DNA of 34,334 nt. Origin: Candidatus Zixiibacteriota bacterium. Lineage in GTDB: Bacteria; Zixibacteria; MSB-5A5; RBG-16-43-9. This document shows positions 8,349-16,436 of this stretch, in pieces. Position 1 is the stretch's first letter, and every line of letters starts with the position of its first letter. A model generated the notes under the pieces. That model saw only the letters and a program-made list of their open reading frames with translations, did not search any database and was not told the DNA's origin. The position numbers and the translations under genes are program-made. Location: positions 1 through 34,334 of the forward strand of contig JAUYBY010000030.1 in NCBI GenBank assembly GCA_030692925.1, read 5' to 3'.

Positions 8349-9104
8349 ATGCCCAGGATATCTGCAATTGTCATCACTTACAACGAGGAGAAGAATATTC
8401 AGAGGTGCCTGGAGAGCCTGAGCTGGGCGGATGAGATTGTGGTGGTTGATTCCTTCAGCCAGGACAGAACAAAGGATATTGCTTCATCCTTTACTGACAA
8501 AATCTTCGACCTGGGATGGCAGGGATTTGGAAAGCAAAAGGAAATTGCCAGGACAAAAGCTTCATACGATTGGGTCTTATCTGTGGATGCGGACGAGGTG
8601 GTTTCGGAAAAATTAAAAGAAGAAATCAAGAGCGTGATAAACAAAAATGATTCTTTAGACGGGTATTACATTCCTCGCCTGTCCAATTTTTTAGGGAGAT
8701 GGATTAAACACAGCGGCTGGTACCCAGATTACGTCTTAAGGCTTTTCAGAAAAGATAAGGCAAGATTTGACGACTCCCCGGTGCACGAGAAATTGATTTT
8801 GGATGGAAAAGCGGGTTTTCTGAGGAATGAGATTAGACACTATACTGATCCGGACATCTCTCACTATCTTTCCAAAATGGATAAGTATACGACTTTGAGT
8901 GCGCAGAAGCTTTTGGCTGAGGGGAAGAGTGCAACTCTCTTTGATCTGCTCCTCAGGCCAGTAGCTATTTTTTTCAAAATGTATCTGTTCAAATCTGGAT
9001 TCCTGGATGGCTGGCAGGGTTTTCTTTTAGCCTGTTTTTCCTCCTTTCACGTTTTCGTCAAGTATGCCAAGTTGTGGCATTTAAGGAAATCTCTTCCTTC
9101 GTAG
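8349..9104 (+). CDS. Family 2 glycosyltransferase, WaaE/KdtX-like
   Basis: 251 aa. GT-A fold enzyme of the WaaE/KdtX type, which adds a beta-linked glucose (or similar sugar) to LPS inner-core heptose. The start ISAIVITYNEEKNIQRCLES (residues 4-23) is the nucleotide-binding strand and loop. DAD at 80-82 binds metal and nucleotide. WYPDYVLRLFRK (124-135) and SPVHE (143-147) are characteristic of this subfamily. The C-terminal 60 residues are hydrophobic and basic, suiting membrane association. AAAGGA at 8334-8339 is a usable ribosome-binding site and overlaps the end of the GT4 gene, so the two are probably co-transcribed. The TAG stop (9102-9104) is part of the GTAG foot of the REP element that follows. 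Confidence 0.87.
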   Translation: MPRISAIVITYNEEKNIQRCLESLSWADEIVVVDSFSQDRTKDIASSFTDKIFDLGWQGFGKQKEIARTKASYDWVLSVDADEVVSEKLKEEIKSVINKNDSLDGYYIPRLSNFLGRWIKHSGWYPDYVLRLFRKDKARFDDSPVHEKLILDGKAGFLRNEIRHYTDPDISHYLSKMDKYTTLSAQKLLAEGKSATLFDLLLRPVAIFFKMYLFKSGFLDGWQGFLLACFSSFHVFVKYAKLWHLRKSLPS

Positions 9105-9157
9105 TGCGACCCTTTCAGGGTCGCTTGACCCATCGTAGGGGCACGGCGCGCCCCTAC
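9101..9157. repeat. Two REP-like palindromes; the first supplies a stop codon
   Basis: 9101-9124: GTAG, T, GCGACCCT / AGGGTCGC. The same element occurs at 14010-14033, 18008-18030 and, with an insertion, at 22067-22129. Its GTAG overlaps the TAG stop of the GT2 gene. 9135-9157: GTAGGGGC / GCCCCTAC around a 7-nt loop, so both feet are present in one hairpin. The rest of the gap to 9208 shows nothing recognisable. Confidence 0.8.
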
Positions 9158-9207
9158 ATACCTATGGACTTTCAGTCGCATTTAATAAAACGGAACCATC
9201 ATCTGCT

Positions 9208-10266
9208 ATGAAAATACTAAATCTAAAAGGCACAGAGAAATTCCTGATCGTCCGCACGGACCGGATCGGAGACGTGATTTTATCCACGCCAGTCCTCGAA
9301 GTGCTGAAAAGAAGTTATCCGAAGTCCCGTGTTGCTATGCTGGTCTCTCCCTATACCAAAGACCTTCTGAAGAATAACCCCTGGCTGGATGAAGTGATAA
9401 CGGATGATAATGCAGGGTTCAAAGGGTTTTTAAAATCGATAAGAATACTAAGAGAAGGGAAATTCGATGTGGTAGTTCTACTGCATCCGACTTTGAGGTT
9501 GGCTTTTTTGCTTTTCTTCTCCGGAATCAAGGTAAGAATAGGGACTGGCTATCGCGCTTATCAATTCCTTTTCAACTATAAAATATATCAGCATCGTAAA
9601 ACTATTAAGAAGCATGAATTAGAATATAACCTGGATATGCTCGCTCCTCTGGGGGTTTCCTCCGAAAAGATTCTGCCAAAGATATATCTGTCGCCAGAGG
9701 AGAAGAATTACTCTCGACAAATTTACGATGATCTGAATATCAAAAAAGACGATATCAAAATCGTGATTCATCCGGGAAGCGGAGACTCATCTTTGAATTA
9801 TCCCTTGGAAAAATTTGCCATCTTAGCCGATAAACTTATAGAGGAACTTTCTTCAAAGATAATCCTGACCGGGAATAAAAAGGAATTGGTGCAATCAGAG
9901 AAAATGAAAAGCTTGATGAAATACCAGCCGTTTGATTTAACTGGCAAGACTGGACTCAGGCAGCTCTGCTCACTTCTGAAGGGAGCAGACCTTCTGATCT
10001 CTAACAGCACCGGGCCAATGCATATTGCAACCGCAATAGGTACGCCGGTAGTAGCTCTTTTCTCTCCTCTCTTTGTTGCCAGTCCTAAAAGATGGGGACC
10101 TTATGGAGAGAGGAATGAGGTAATTATGCCTCCAGTCGATACCTGTTTCAAATGTAAGTTTCAAAAGTGCCCACAATTCAATTGTATGGAGATAATAGAA
10201 CCGGATGAGATCGTCTCCAAAGTGAAAAAAATTCTTCAGAGGAAAAGTCTAAAGGCAAACAGATGA
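9208..10266 (+). CDS. Glycosyltransferase family 9 (heptosyltransferase-like)
   Basis: 352 aa, full family length. FLIVRTDRIGDVILSTPVL at 12-30 contains the conserved aspartate D18. IHPGSGDSS (187-195) and the signature SNSTGPMHIATAIGTP (265-280) form the ADP-heptose pocket. Four cysteines (C313, C316, C321, C326; DTCFKCKFQKCPQFNC) form a cluster seen in many GT9 proteins near the C-terminus. Likely a step of LPS inner-core synthesis. The gene ends ATGA at 10263-10266, where its TGA overlaps the ATG of the RelA/SpoT gene, so translation of the two is probably coupled. Confidence 0.9.
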   Translation: MKILNLKGTEKFLIVRTDRIGDVILSTPVLEVLKRSYPKSRVAMLVSPYTKDLLKNNPWLDEVITDDNAGFKGFLKSIRILREGKFDVVVLLHPTLRLAFLLFFSGIKVRIGTGYRAYQFLFNYKIYQHRKTIKKHELEYNLDMLAPLGVSSEKILPKIYLSPEEKNYSRQIYDDLNIKKDDIKIVIHPGSGDSSLNYPLEKFAILADKLIEELSSKIILTGNKKELVQSEKMKSLMKYQPFDLTGKTGLRQLCSLLKGADLLISNSTGPMHIATAIGTPVVALFSPLFVASPKRWGPYGERNEVIMPPVDTCFKCKFQKCPQFNCMEIIEPDEIVSKVKKILQRKSLKANR

Positions 10267-12416
10267 ACTTAGCTGAATTCGTCATCAGAATCGAATCCTT
10301 CAACGCCAATGTGAATGTTGCTCTCCTGCGCAAAGCCTACGAGTTCTCAAACAAGGCTCATCAGGGCCAGTTCCGGGAATCGGGCGATCCTTATATTCAG
10401 CACTGTCTGGAAGTAGCTTTCATCTTAGCTGAACAGCACCTGGATACAGCTACAATTGCCGCCGGCATGATCCACGATGTTTTGGAAGAGACAGACATAA
10501 CCCTTGAAACCATAAAGCAGGAGTTCGGCGAAGAGATCGCCAGGTTAGTGGATGGGGTGACTAAAATCGGAGAGCTGCATTTCGAAAGTGCAGAAGAAGA
10601 ACAGGCAGAATATTACCGCAAGATGCTTCTCTCTATGGCTAAGGATATCCGGGTGATAATCATAAAGTTAGCAGACAGGCTGCATAATATGCGCACCCTG
10701 GGGGCTCTGCCCGGTGAAAGACAGTTAAGGATTGCCCAGGAAACTAAAGAAGTCTATGCACCTTTAGCCCATCGATTTGGCATGGCAATGATAAAAACGG
10801 AGCTGGAGGATCTCTCCTTCAGATTTTTAGAGCCGGAAGCATATGCTGACCTTCAGAAAAAGATAAATGAGAAAAGAGAGGAGAGGGAAGAATATATCCA
10901 GGAGGTGGCAAAGCCTTTAAAAGTTGAGCTGGAAAATAATGAAATAAAGGCGGAGATCACCGGTAGGGCAAAGCATTTAGCCAGTATCTATTACAAGCTT
11001 AGAGATCGGGATAAGCCTCTGGAGGAGATATTTGACCTTTTCGCCATCCGGGTGATCGTGGACACAGTAGGCGGATGTTACCAGGCATTAGGCATAATTC
11101 ACAGCTTGTGGACTCCAATGGCTGAAAGGTTCAGGGATTACATCGCTACTCCCAAAAGGAATATGTACCAGTCTCTGCACACCACAGTCATCGGCCCAAG
11201 AGGGAGAATGGTCGAAATCCAGATCAGGACCCATCAGATGCACCACACGGCTGAATACGGTATTGCAGCTCACTGGCTTTACAAGGAAGGCAGAAAAGAG
11301 TTAGACGAATCAGACAAGCAGATGATCTGGCTGAGAGAGGTTTTAGAGTGGCAAAGAGAACTTTCTTCTCCGTCAGAATTCTTAGAGTATCTGAAGATAG
11401 ACCTGTTTCAGGATGACGTTTTCGTTTTTACGCCGAGAGGGGAGTTAAAACAGTTGCCCAAAGGATCTACCCCGCTTGATTTCGCCTATGCGGTTCATAC
11501 CGACGTGGGGAGTCACTGCACCGGCGCCAGGGTGAATGATAAGATGGTCCCTTTGAGCACGGTTCTTGCAAGTGGAGACCGGGTGGAGATAATCACCTCT
11601 TCTCACCAGGTTCCAACCCCGGACTGGCTGAAGATTGTCAAGACCACTAAAGCCCGCAGTAAGATCAGGCACTTTCTAAAGCAAAGGGAATATGAAGAGA
11701 GTTTGAATTTAGGAAAGGAACTTCTGGAAAAGGAGTTTAAAAAGCATAATCTCAAGCTGATGGGCGAGCATGAGCTCACTGATTTGGCTATGAGGTTGAA
11801 CTTATCCTCCTCTGAGGCGCTCCTTTCAGCCCTGGGAAACGGAAGCCTTTCGATGAAGCAGGTCTTGTCAGAGATCCTGCCAGAGGTGCCTGCTCCGCCT
11901 TTGAAAGAGGGTTTGATTCAGAAATTCGTAGATAAAGCCAGGGGAAGAAGGGGCATTAGAATCCAGGGTTTGGGCAGTCTCCTGTTCAGGTTTGCCCAGT
12001 GCTGCCAGCCCGTGCCGGGAGAGAGGATAATAGGTTTTATCACCCGGGGCAGAGGAGTCTCAGTTCACCGGGCTGATTGCCTGAATGCCCTGCAGATGAT
12101 GGTGGAAAACGACAGGAAGGTAGAAGTGGAATGGGACGTGGATAAAGACCGGTCCTTCATCGTGAGGTTAGCGATATTGGTGGAGGATAGAAAAAATATA
12201 TTGAAGGATATTACTGAAGCCATAGCAGATGCTGATACTAACGTGCGTGGAGCTGAGATTAAACCAGGACAGGTAGCCACAATCGGTAATTTCATCATAG
12301 AGGTTAAAAATTTGAGACACTTGAACCGGACGATCAAGAGGATAAAAAGAGTAAAAGGGGTAATCGAGGTGGAGAGAGCTAAAGGTGTGGAAATAGAGGA
12401 AGGGAAAACCGGATGA
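10263..12416 (+). CDS. rel: Bifunctional (p)ppGpp synthetase/hydrolase (RelA/SpoT family)
   Basis: 717 aa, normal for a long RSH protein. It makes ppGpp from GTP/GDP and ATP and degrades it, controlling the stringent response. An intact hydrolase HD domain is visible: H33, H47, H71-D72 (MIHDVLEET) and D138 (KLADRLHNMRTL). The synthetase domain spans about 205-340, with GRAKHLASIYYK, FDLFAIRVIVD and the substrate motif YQSLHTTV (302-309). The TGS domain (about 385-445) starts DDVFVFTPRGELKQLPKGST. A zinc-finger/helical region has AQCCQPVPGERIIGF, and a C-terminal ACT domain starts FIVRLAILVEDRKN. The start codon overlaps the GT9 stop and its own TGA overlaps the next ATG (12413). This is the clearest identification in the window. 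Confidence 0.96.
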   Translation: MNLAEFVIRIESFNANVNVALLRKAYEFSNKAHQGQFRESGDPYIQHCLEVAFILAEQHLDTATIAAGMIHDVLEETDITLETIKQEFGEEIARLVDGVTKIGELHFESAEEEQAEYYRKMLLSMAKDIRVIIIKLADRLHNMRTLGALPGERQLRIAQETKEVYAPLAHRFGMAMIKTELEDLSFRFLEPEAYADLQKKINEKREEREEYIQEVAKPLKVELENNEIKAEITGRAKHLASIYYKLRDRDKPLEEIFDLFAIRVIVDTVGGCYQALGIIHSLWTPMAERFRDYIATPKRNMYQSLHTTVIGPRGRMVEIQIRTHQMHHTAEYGIAAHWLYKEGRKELDESDKQMIWLREVLEWQRELSSPSEFLEYLKIDLFQDDVFVFTPRGELKQLPKGSTPLDFAYAVHTDVGSHCTGARVNDKMVPLSTVLASGDRVEIITSSHQVPTPDWLKIVKTTKARSKIRHFLKQREYEESLNLGKELLEKEFKKHNLKLMGEHELTDLAMRLNLSSSEALLSALGNGSLSMKQVLSEILPEVPAPPLKEGLIQKFVDKARGRRGIRIQGLGSLLFRFAQCCQPVPGERIIGFITRGRGVSVHRADCLNALQMMVENDRKVEVEWDVDKDRSFIVRLAILVEDRKNILKDITEAIADADTNVRGAEIKPGQVATIGNFIIEVKNLRHLNRTIKRIKRVKGVIEVERAKGVEIEEGKTG

Positions 12417-13183
12417 AATCGATTTCAGAATTTAAAGAGAATATGATGATTGAAGAAAAAGAGGACTTGAATTGTCTGAAGTTTACTCCCTTAGAGAAGT
12501 TTGGATTTATCAGGCATGGTTTTATTCTGGGGAAAAAGGATGGAACCGGGATTAATTCTTCAGATATTCCAGAGCTGATCTCCATTGCCTCAAGTATCCC
12601 TGAAGAAAAATTCAGAGTCGTGATCCCGAAACAGGTTCATCAGGTTCAGGTTTTAAGCTTCAAAGAGAAAATGCAGGAAAAGATTATTCAAATGGAGGGT
12701 GATGCTCTGCTGACTGATCAGGATAATCTTTTTCTGACAATCCAGGTTGCTGACTGCCTCCCGGTTTTCTTAGCTGATCCAGCAACTGAAATCGTGGGGT
12801 TAGCCCATATCGGCTGGAGAGGGGCTCTTTCAGGAATGGCAGAAGAAGTAATCCGGAAATTTAAAGAGGTTTTTAATGCAAAACCTTCTGACCTGTATTT
12901 AGCTTTTGGGCCATCGATTGGCGAATGCTGTTACAAAGTATCTGATGACCTGGCAGTTCTATTTGACGAAAAATATATTGACAAAAGAGGAACAGAGAAT
13001 TATTTAGACCTTGTTTACTTCGTCAAAGATAAATTTTTGAAATCAGGAGTGAAAGAAGAAAATATTTTAGTTTTCAGTGAATGCACTTTTTGTGGAGATC
13101 AAAGATATCAATCTTATAGAAAGGATAAGGAAAAAGCTGGCAGGATGGTAGCTTTTATAGGCAAGATCCATACTATTGGATGA
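12413..13183 (+). CDS. pgeF: PgeF/YlmD-type laccase-domain protein (purine nucleoside phosphorylase or peptidoglycan editing)
   Basis: 256 aa. Family DUF152/Cu-oxidase_4. Members are reported as purine nucleoside phosphorylase/deaminase enzymes, and E. coli YfiH/PgeF prevents mis-incorporation of L-Ser into peptidoglycan precursors. The metal triad is visible: H76 (IPKQVHQVQV), C115 (VADCLPVFLADP) and H132 (GLAHIGWRG). GPSIGECCYKVSDD at 166-179 matches the conserved GP.IG.CCYEV segment, and DQRYQSYRKDKEKAGRM near the C-terminus matches the family's RF.SYRR end. The ATG overlaps the stop of the RSH gene; M11 or M12 are alternative starts. Coupling to rel may link nucleotide or wall quality control to the stringent response, which is inference. 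Confidence 0.88.
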   Translation: MKSISEFKENMMIEEKEDLNCLKFTPLEKFGFIRHGFILGKKDGTGINSSDIPELISIASSIPEEKFRVVIPKQVHQVQVLSFKEKMQEKIIQMEGDALLTDQDNLFLTIQVADCLPVFLADPATEIVGLAHIGWRGALSGMAEEVIRKFKEVFNAKPSDLYLAFGPSIGECCYKVSDDLAVLFDEKYIDKRGTENYLDLVYFVKDKFLKSGVKEENILVFSECTFCGDQRYQSYRKDKEKAGRMVAFIGKIHTIG

Positions 13184-13206
13184 TTTTCGTAAAGATTTGA
13201 ATACGC

Positions 13207-13308
13207 GTAGGGGCGTCCAATTGGACGCCCTGGTGGGTCAGGGTGGCCCTCAGGTCCCCTGACCTGACGGAAAAGTTTTTGACTTGCCAGGTCGGGGGAC
13301 CTGGCAAG
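13207..13308. repeat. Three hairpins, including two long perfect palindromes
   Basis: 13207-13230: GTAG followed by GGGCGTCCAA / TTGGACGCCC with no loop. 13236-13264: GGTCAGGG / CCCTGACC. 13283-13308: CTTGCCAGGTC / GACCTGGCAAG around GGGG, an 11-bp perfect stem without a GTAG foot. CTGGTG (13230-13235) and CACCAG (13310-13315) may pair around the last two. No gene in this gap. Confidence 0.75.
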
Positions 13309-13337
13309 CACCAGAAAAAAAGATTAAGAATTTCTTT

Positions 13338-13365
13338 TTGAATTACCGATAGTATTAAATAATAG
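13338..13365 (+). promoter_or_regulatory. Possible promoter for the outer-membrane protein gene
   Basis: TTGAAT at 13338-13343 and TAATAG at 13360-13365 with a 16-nt spacer, 29 nt upstream of the ATG. Both boxes deviate from consensus. The gene has its own strong ribosome-binding site, which suits an independent transcript. Confidence 0.3.
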
Positions 13366-13393
13366 GGTGTAAAACCTGTAAAAAGGAGGAAAG

Positions 13394-13996
13394 ATGAAAA
13401 AAACCTTGATTTTACTCGGCGTGCTGGTGCTCTTAGCATCTCAGGTTTATGCTGTTACCGGTGTTGGTATAGGGGTTAGGGGTGGCTTTGTTTCGAACTA
13501 TACCAATCCCGGATTGAAAGATTCGCCACTTGGTCTGGACCTGAAGCAGATGCCGATGCTGGGCGGGCACGTGGTTTTGGGCTTTCTACCGGTAATCGAT
13601 TTGGAAGGTTCGGCTGAGATGGCCTGGAAGAAAAAGAGTTTTACCTACGGTAGCTCTTCAGGCGATCTCACCTTAAGGGATTTTTCTCTGAATGTGACAG
13701 CAAAATATAAATTCAATATGATGCCGGTGATCAAGCCTTACATTGGAGCTGGCTTAGGCTGGCACTGGCTGGTCTATTCTTTTTCTCTTAGTTCTGGCGC
13801 TAGTGTGGATGTGCCGGTGGATGAGAATCGGCTGGGGTACCACGGGCTGGTAGGGCTTGCTCTCAAGCTGCCAGCTTTGCCCCTTGAGTTTTTTGCTGAG
13901 GGAAGATATACCCACATCATGACCAAACAGGAGAAGTTCGACACCAAAGCTACCCATTACACGACTATCTTAGGTGGAGTGACATTAGGGTTTTAA
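13394..13996 (+). CDS. Small outer-membrane beta-barrel protein (porin-like)
   Basis: 200 aa. Residues 1-20 (MKKTLILLGVLVLLASQVYA) are a clear signal peptide with cleavage after A20. The mature part alternates short hydrophobic strands and turns: GIGVRGGFVSNY, GGHVVLGFLPVIDLEGSAEM, LRDFSLNVTAKYKF, IKPYIGAGLGWHW, LEFFAEGRYTHI. It ends TTILGGVTLGF, with the terminal Phe expected for BAM-inserted barrels. About eight strands are likely, as in OmpW/OmpA-like porins. AGGAGG at 13384-13389 is an ideal Shine-Dalgarno, and a terminator follows at 14063. Exact function is not readable from sequence. Confidence 0.8.
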   Translation: MKKTLILLGVLVLLASQVYAVTGVGIGVRGGFVSNYTNPGLKDSPLGLDLKQMPMLGGHVVLGFLPVIDLEGSAEMAWKKKSFTYGSSSGDLTLRDFSLNVTAKYKFNMMPVIKPYIGAGLGWHWLVYSFSLSSGASVDVPVDENRLGYHGLVGLALKLPALPLEFFAEGRYTHIMTKQEKFDTKATHYTTILGGVTLGF

Positions 13997-14009
13997 AAGG
14001 TATTTTTTC

Positions 14010-14033
14010 TTAGTGCGACCCTTTCAGGGTCGC
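14010..14033 (+). repeat. REP-like palindrome (GCGACCCT type)
   Basis: TTAG, T, GCGACCCT / AGGGTCGC. The foot is TTAG instead of GTAG, while the stem is identical to 9101-9124 and 18008-18030. Confidence 0.75.
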
Positions 14034-14062
14034 TATCATTTCTTATTAATAAAAGAAGTAGG

Positions 14063-14086
14063 AAAGCCCCCGTATGGGGGCTTTTT
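14063..14086 (+). terminator. Rho-independent terminator
   Basis: AAAGCCCCC (14063-14071), loop GTAT, GGGGGCTTT (14076-14084) running into TTTTT. A strong G+C stem plus a U tract about 65 nt after the barrel-protein stop. It is the only classical terminator I recognise in the window; most gene ends have REP hairpins without a U tract. Confidence 0.8.
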
Positions 14087-14094
14087 CATTAGTG

Positions 14095-14490
14095 GTAGAA
14101 CAGACGTTCCTGTCTGTTCCTTATGGTCAGAGAGCGAAGCCTGGCGTCCTACGGACGGGCTGGCTCGTAGCCACAAGAATGTCTGACCTACCAGAACGAT
14201 CTTTTGTAGCGGAAACCTTCCCTACGAATCCGTCTAACGGACAGGTTTCCATGTTTTTAAAAATGGAAGGCTAAAGCCTTCCTCTACATAAGGACGTTTG
14301 GACACACATCGCATGCGTCTATCCTTTTGGCACCCTTAAAAGGTCGCTATTTCACTGTAGGGACAGCCCTTCCTTCGACTATGCTCAGGACGGTGAGCCT
14401 GTCGAACCGTGTGGCTGTCCGCATCAGGGTTCGGACAGGGACCACCGCCTTTGGCGGGATTTCGCATCGCTCAACAAGCCCTGTCCCTAC
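14095..14490. repeat. REP tract with several apex insertions
   Basis: The gap 13997-14828 has no convincing conserved gene. 14095-14118: GTAG, AACAGAC / GTCTGTT. 14125-14192: GGTCAG / CTGACC, CTAC, with an apex insert containing GGCTACG... and GCCAGGCTTCGCTCT (minus-strand reading); the same insert core sits in the same stem at 19356-19401. 14206-14250: GTAG, GGAAACCT / AGGTTTCC with a 24-nt insert. 14265-14287: GGAAGGCT / AGCCTTCC, CTAC. 14357-14420: GTAG, GGACAGCC / GGCTGTCC, with an insert whose own ends are TTCGAC (14374-14379) and GTCGAA (14401-14406). 14433-14490: GGACAGGG / CCCTGTCC, CTAC, with the ATTTCGC...CTCAACAAG insert. Open frames here are repeat sequence. Confidence 0.75.
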
Positions 14491-14509
14491 ACAAAATGCC
14501 AAAAAATGG

Positions 14510-14538
14510 TTGACTTAAGACCGGTTAATAATTAGATT
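14510..14538 (+). promoter_or_regulatory. Possible promoter about 300 nt upstream of the aminotransferase
   Basis: TTGACT at 14510-14515 and TAGATT at 14533-14538 with a 17-nt spacer, in the only repeat-free part of this gap (14491-14700). It could drive the aminotransferase with a long leader, or the short frame at 14565. Confidence 0.3.
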
Positions 14539-14564
14539 AGTGAAAATCGTAACCAGGTCTCTAT

Positions 14565-14636
14565 ATGATCAGAATGAAAATTATCAAACCTTTAAAAGAG
14601 ACTCTCCACCGCATCTACCTCAAGGGGATGACTTAA
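14565..14636 (+). other. Possible 23-codon small ORF
   Basis: ATG at 14565 to TAA at 14634-14636 encodes a 23-residue basic peptide beginning MIRMKIIKPLKETLHRIY. It lies 27 nt after the possible promoter at 14510 and outside any repeat. There is no good Shine-Dalgarno (only an AGG about 9 nt upstream), no homology that I recognise and no second copy. It may be a leader peptide or chance. Confidence 0.15.
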
Positions 14637-14700
14637 ATTTCACCTCATTCAAACTCTTTCGTTTTAAGGAGTAGTATAAAAAAACTTAGCATCTAGAAAT

Positions 14701-14793
14701 GTAGCGTCCCGCAAGATGTGGGACGTAAGGGACCTCTCCCTAACCCTCTCCTAAAAGGAGAGGGGAAAAGATGATCCCTGACGCTAACAAGAA
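14701..14793 (+). repeat. Composite REP tract, second full-length copy
   Basis: GTAG, CGTCCC / GGGACG (14701-14725), then CCCTCTCCT / AGGAGAGGG (14744-14764), then an end CCCTGACGCTAAC. Same order of parts as 2463-2586 but without the inner ATCCCGCA stem. It serves as the intact reference for the tract broken at 4663. Confidence 0.7.
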
Positions 14794-14828
14794 TATGATT
14801 TTTAAAATGTTTACTGAAAGGAAATAAA

Positions 14829-16175
14829 ATGGTTAACAAAAAAATGCCTCATATAGGCACAAAACTTCCAGGTCCCAAGAGCAAAAAGCTCATAAATAAA
14901 GATGAAAAATTCGTCTCCCAATCTTATACCAGAGCTTACCCGGCAGTGATCGACCATGCTAAAGGAGCTTATATTTTCGATTCGGATGGAAATTCATACA
15001 TCGATTTTCACGCTGGAATCGGAGTCTGCTGCACTGGTAACTGTCATCCAGAAATAGTAGCAGTCGTCAAAAAGCAGGCTGAAAAAGCGATTCATATTGC
15101 CAGCGCAGATTTCTATCACCCATTGGTCGGAAAGCTGGCAGAGAAATTGGCCCAGATCACCCCAGGAACTAAAGAGAAAAGAGTTTTCTTTGGCAATTCA
15201 GGCACTGAGGCGGTCGAGTGCGCCTTGAAATTAGCCCGGTATAATAAAAGAAAGCCCAGGATGATTGCCTTTATCGGAGCGTTTCACGGCAGAACCATGG
15301 GCTCTTTATCTTTGACCTGCAGTAAAATCACCCAGAGAAAATATTTTGCTCCGATGCTGCCTGAAGTCACTCACGTTCCTTATGCCTATTGCTACCGGTG
15401 TCCATTTAATTTAGAATATGGCAGTTGCGATATCGCCTGCGTTAAATTTATCGATGAGGTCATTCTGCAGAAGGTTGCACCAGCAGAGGATGTGGCAGCC
15501 ATATTCGTGGAGGCGATTCAGGGAGAAGGCGGGTATATCGTGCCTCCAGTAGAATTTCACCCGAGGTTGAAAAAAGTCGCAGAGAAATATGGCATCTATT
15601 ACGTTGTGGATGAGGTTCAGTCGGGAATGGGAAGGACTGGCAGGATGTTTGCCATCGAACACTGGGGTGTTGTGCCTGACATTATCACAGTAGCTAAGGC
15701 TTTAGCCTCAGGTATGCCTATTGGAGCCTGCATCGCGCCGAAGAAGCTTATGTCCTGGGTGCCAGGTGCTCATTCCACTACCTTTGGAGGTAACCCGATA
15801 GCTTGTGCCGCGGCACTCAAAACCATCGAGCTATTGGAAAATGGTTTGATGAAAAATGCCGAGAAGATGGGGAAATATATTATGCCTCGCCTGAAGAAGA
15901 TGTGGGAGGATTACGACATAATCGGAGACGTGCGGGGTAAAGGGCTGATGATCGGCATAGAATTTGTCAAGGATAAAAAGAGCAAGAAACCCGCGGCTGA
16001 TTATGCCAACGAGGTTGAGCAGCAGTGCTTCAGAAACGGGCTGATGCTTTTGACCTGCGGGCCGAACGGTGTCAGGTTTATTCCGCCTCTGATTATCGAT
16101 GAGGGTATCGCAGACAAGGCTCTGAAGATTTTTGAGAAGGTGGTAAAAAATATCGCTGGAAGAAAGAAAAGATAG
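14829..16175 (+). CDS. Class III pyridoxal-phosphate aminotransferase (acetylornithine/4-aminobutyrate type)
   Basis: 448 aa, fold type I PLP enzyme. Phosphate-binding NSGTEA at 123-128; [12 protein letters not shown] at 152-163; D261 and Q264 in [13 protein letters not shown] contact PLP; K290 in [13 protein letters not shown] forms the Schiff base; [15 protein letters not shown] is the family's second phosphate segment. It resembles the archaeal-type acetylornithine/4-aminobutyrate/amino-acid-racemase group rather than classical ArgD. C188, C191, C200 and C204 ([18 protein letters not shown]) form a Cys cluster that I recall from that group and that classical enzymes lack. Substrate cannot be fixed: GABA, ornithine or lysine derivatives are possible, as is racemase activity. 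Neighbours (sucCD) would suit succinate-forming GABA catabolism. Confidence 0.88.
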   Translation: MVNKKMPHIGTKLPGPKSKKLINKDEKFVSQSYTRAYPAVIDHAKGAYIFDSDGNSYIDFHAGIGVCCTGNCHPEIVAVVKKQAEKAIHIASADFYHPLVGKLAEKLAQITPGTKEKRVFFGNSGTEAVECALKLARYNKRKPRMIAFIGAFHGRTMGSLSLTCSKITQRKYFAPMLPEVTHVPYAYCYRCPFNLEYGSCDIACVKFIDEVILQKVAPAEDVAAIFVEAIQGEGGYIVPPVEFHPRLKKVAEKYGIYYVVDEVQSGMGRTGRMFAIEHWGVVPDIITVAKALASGMPIGACIAPKKLMSWVPGAHSTTFGGNPIACAAALKTIELLENGLMKNAEKMGKYIMPRLKKMWEDYDIIGDVRGKGLMIGIEFVKDKKSKKPAADYANEVEQQCFRNGLMLLTCGPNGVRFIPPLIIDEGIADKALKIFEKVVKNIAGRKKR

Positions 16176-16235
16176 TTTGAGGAAAGAAGTAATTGATAGG
16201 GAGCGAACATATATTCTCTAAATGATGTGTAGCGC

Positions 16236-16306
16236 GTAGGGGCGGTCGATAAAAGCCTTACGATCCTACGGAGGCTTAGCTCCCCGGAGGGACTTTATGT
16301 CCGCCC
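16236..16306 (+). repeat. REP-like palindrome with large apex insertion
   Basis: GTAG, GGGCGG (16240-16245) pairs with CCGCCC (16301-16306). The 55-nt apex contains TCGATAAAAGCCTTACG followed by a small GGAGGCTTAGCTCC palindrome. The same GATAAA.GCCTTACG insert interrupts another REP type at 22139-22209, and a shorter form lies in the element at 17791. Confidence 0.65.
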
Positions 16307-16317
16307 GAAGTCATTAT

Positions 16318-16418
16318 TGTCATTCTGAGTCCCCGCAGGGGACGAAGAATCTCGTTCAAAGTCATTTTTGACAGATTCTTCGGTCGTCGCGGCAAATGCG
16401 GACTCCCTCAGAATGACA
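16318..16418. repeat. Terminal-inverted-repeat element, copy 1
   Basis: Begins TGTCATTCTGAG and ends CTCAGAATGACA: a perfect 12-bp terminal inverted repeat spanning 101 bp. Inside, GACGAAGAATCT and AGATTCTTCG also pair, so the transcript would fold into one long hairpin. It has no coding capacity. The TGTCATTCTGAG...GAAGAATCT type is familiar from many unrelated bacterial genomes, from memory. Confidence 0.75.
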
Positions 16419-16436
16419 GAAGATGAACTGCCTATA

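Noticed and set aside
7067-9157. REP hairpins as intrinsic terminators
   Set aside because: Stems are strong but no U tract follows them, unlike the true terminator at 14063. They may still stabilise or attenuate mRNA.
14074-14518. Open frames of 60-66 codons on the + strand at 14074-14274 and 14327-14518
   Set aside because: Both are made entirely of REP palindromes and their inserts, with no ribosome-binding site and no protein-like composition.
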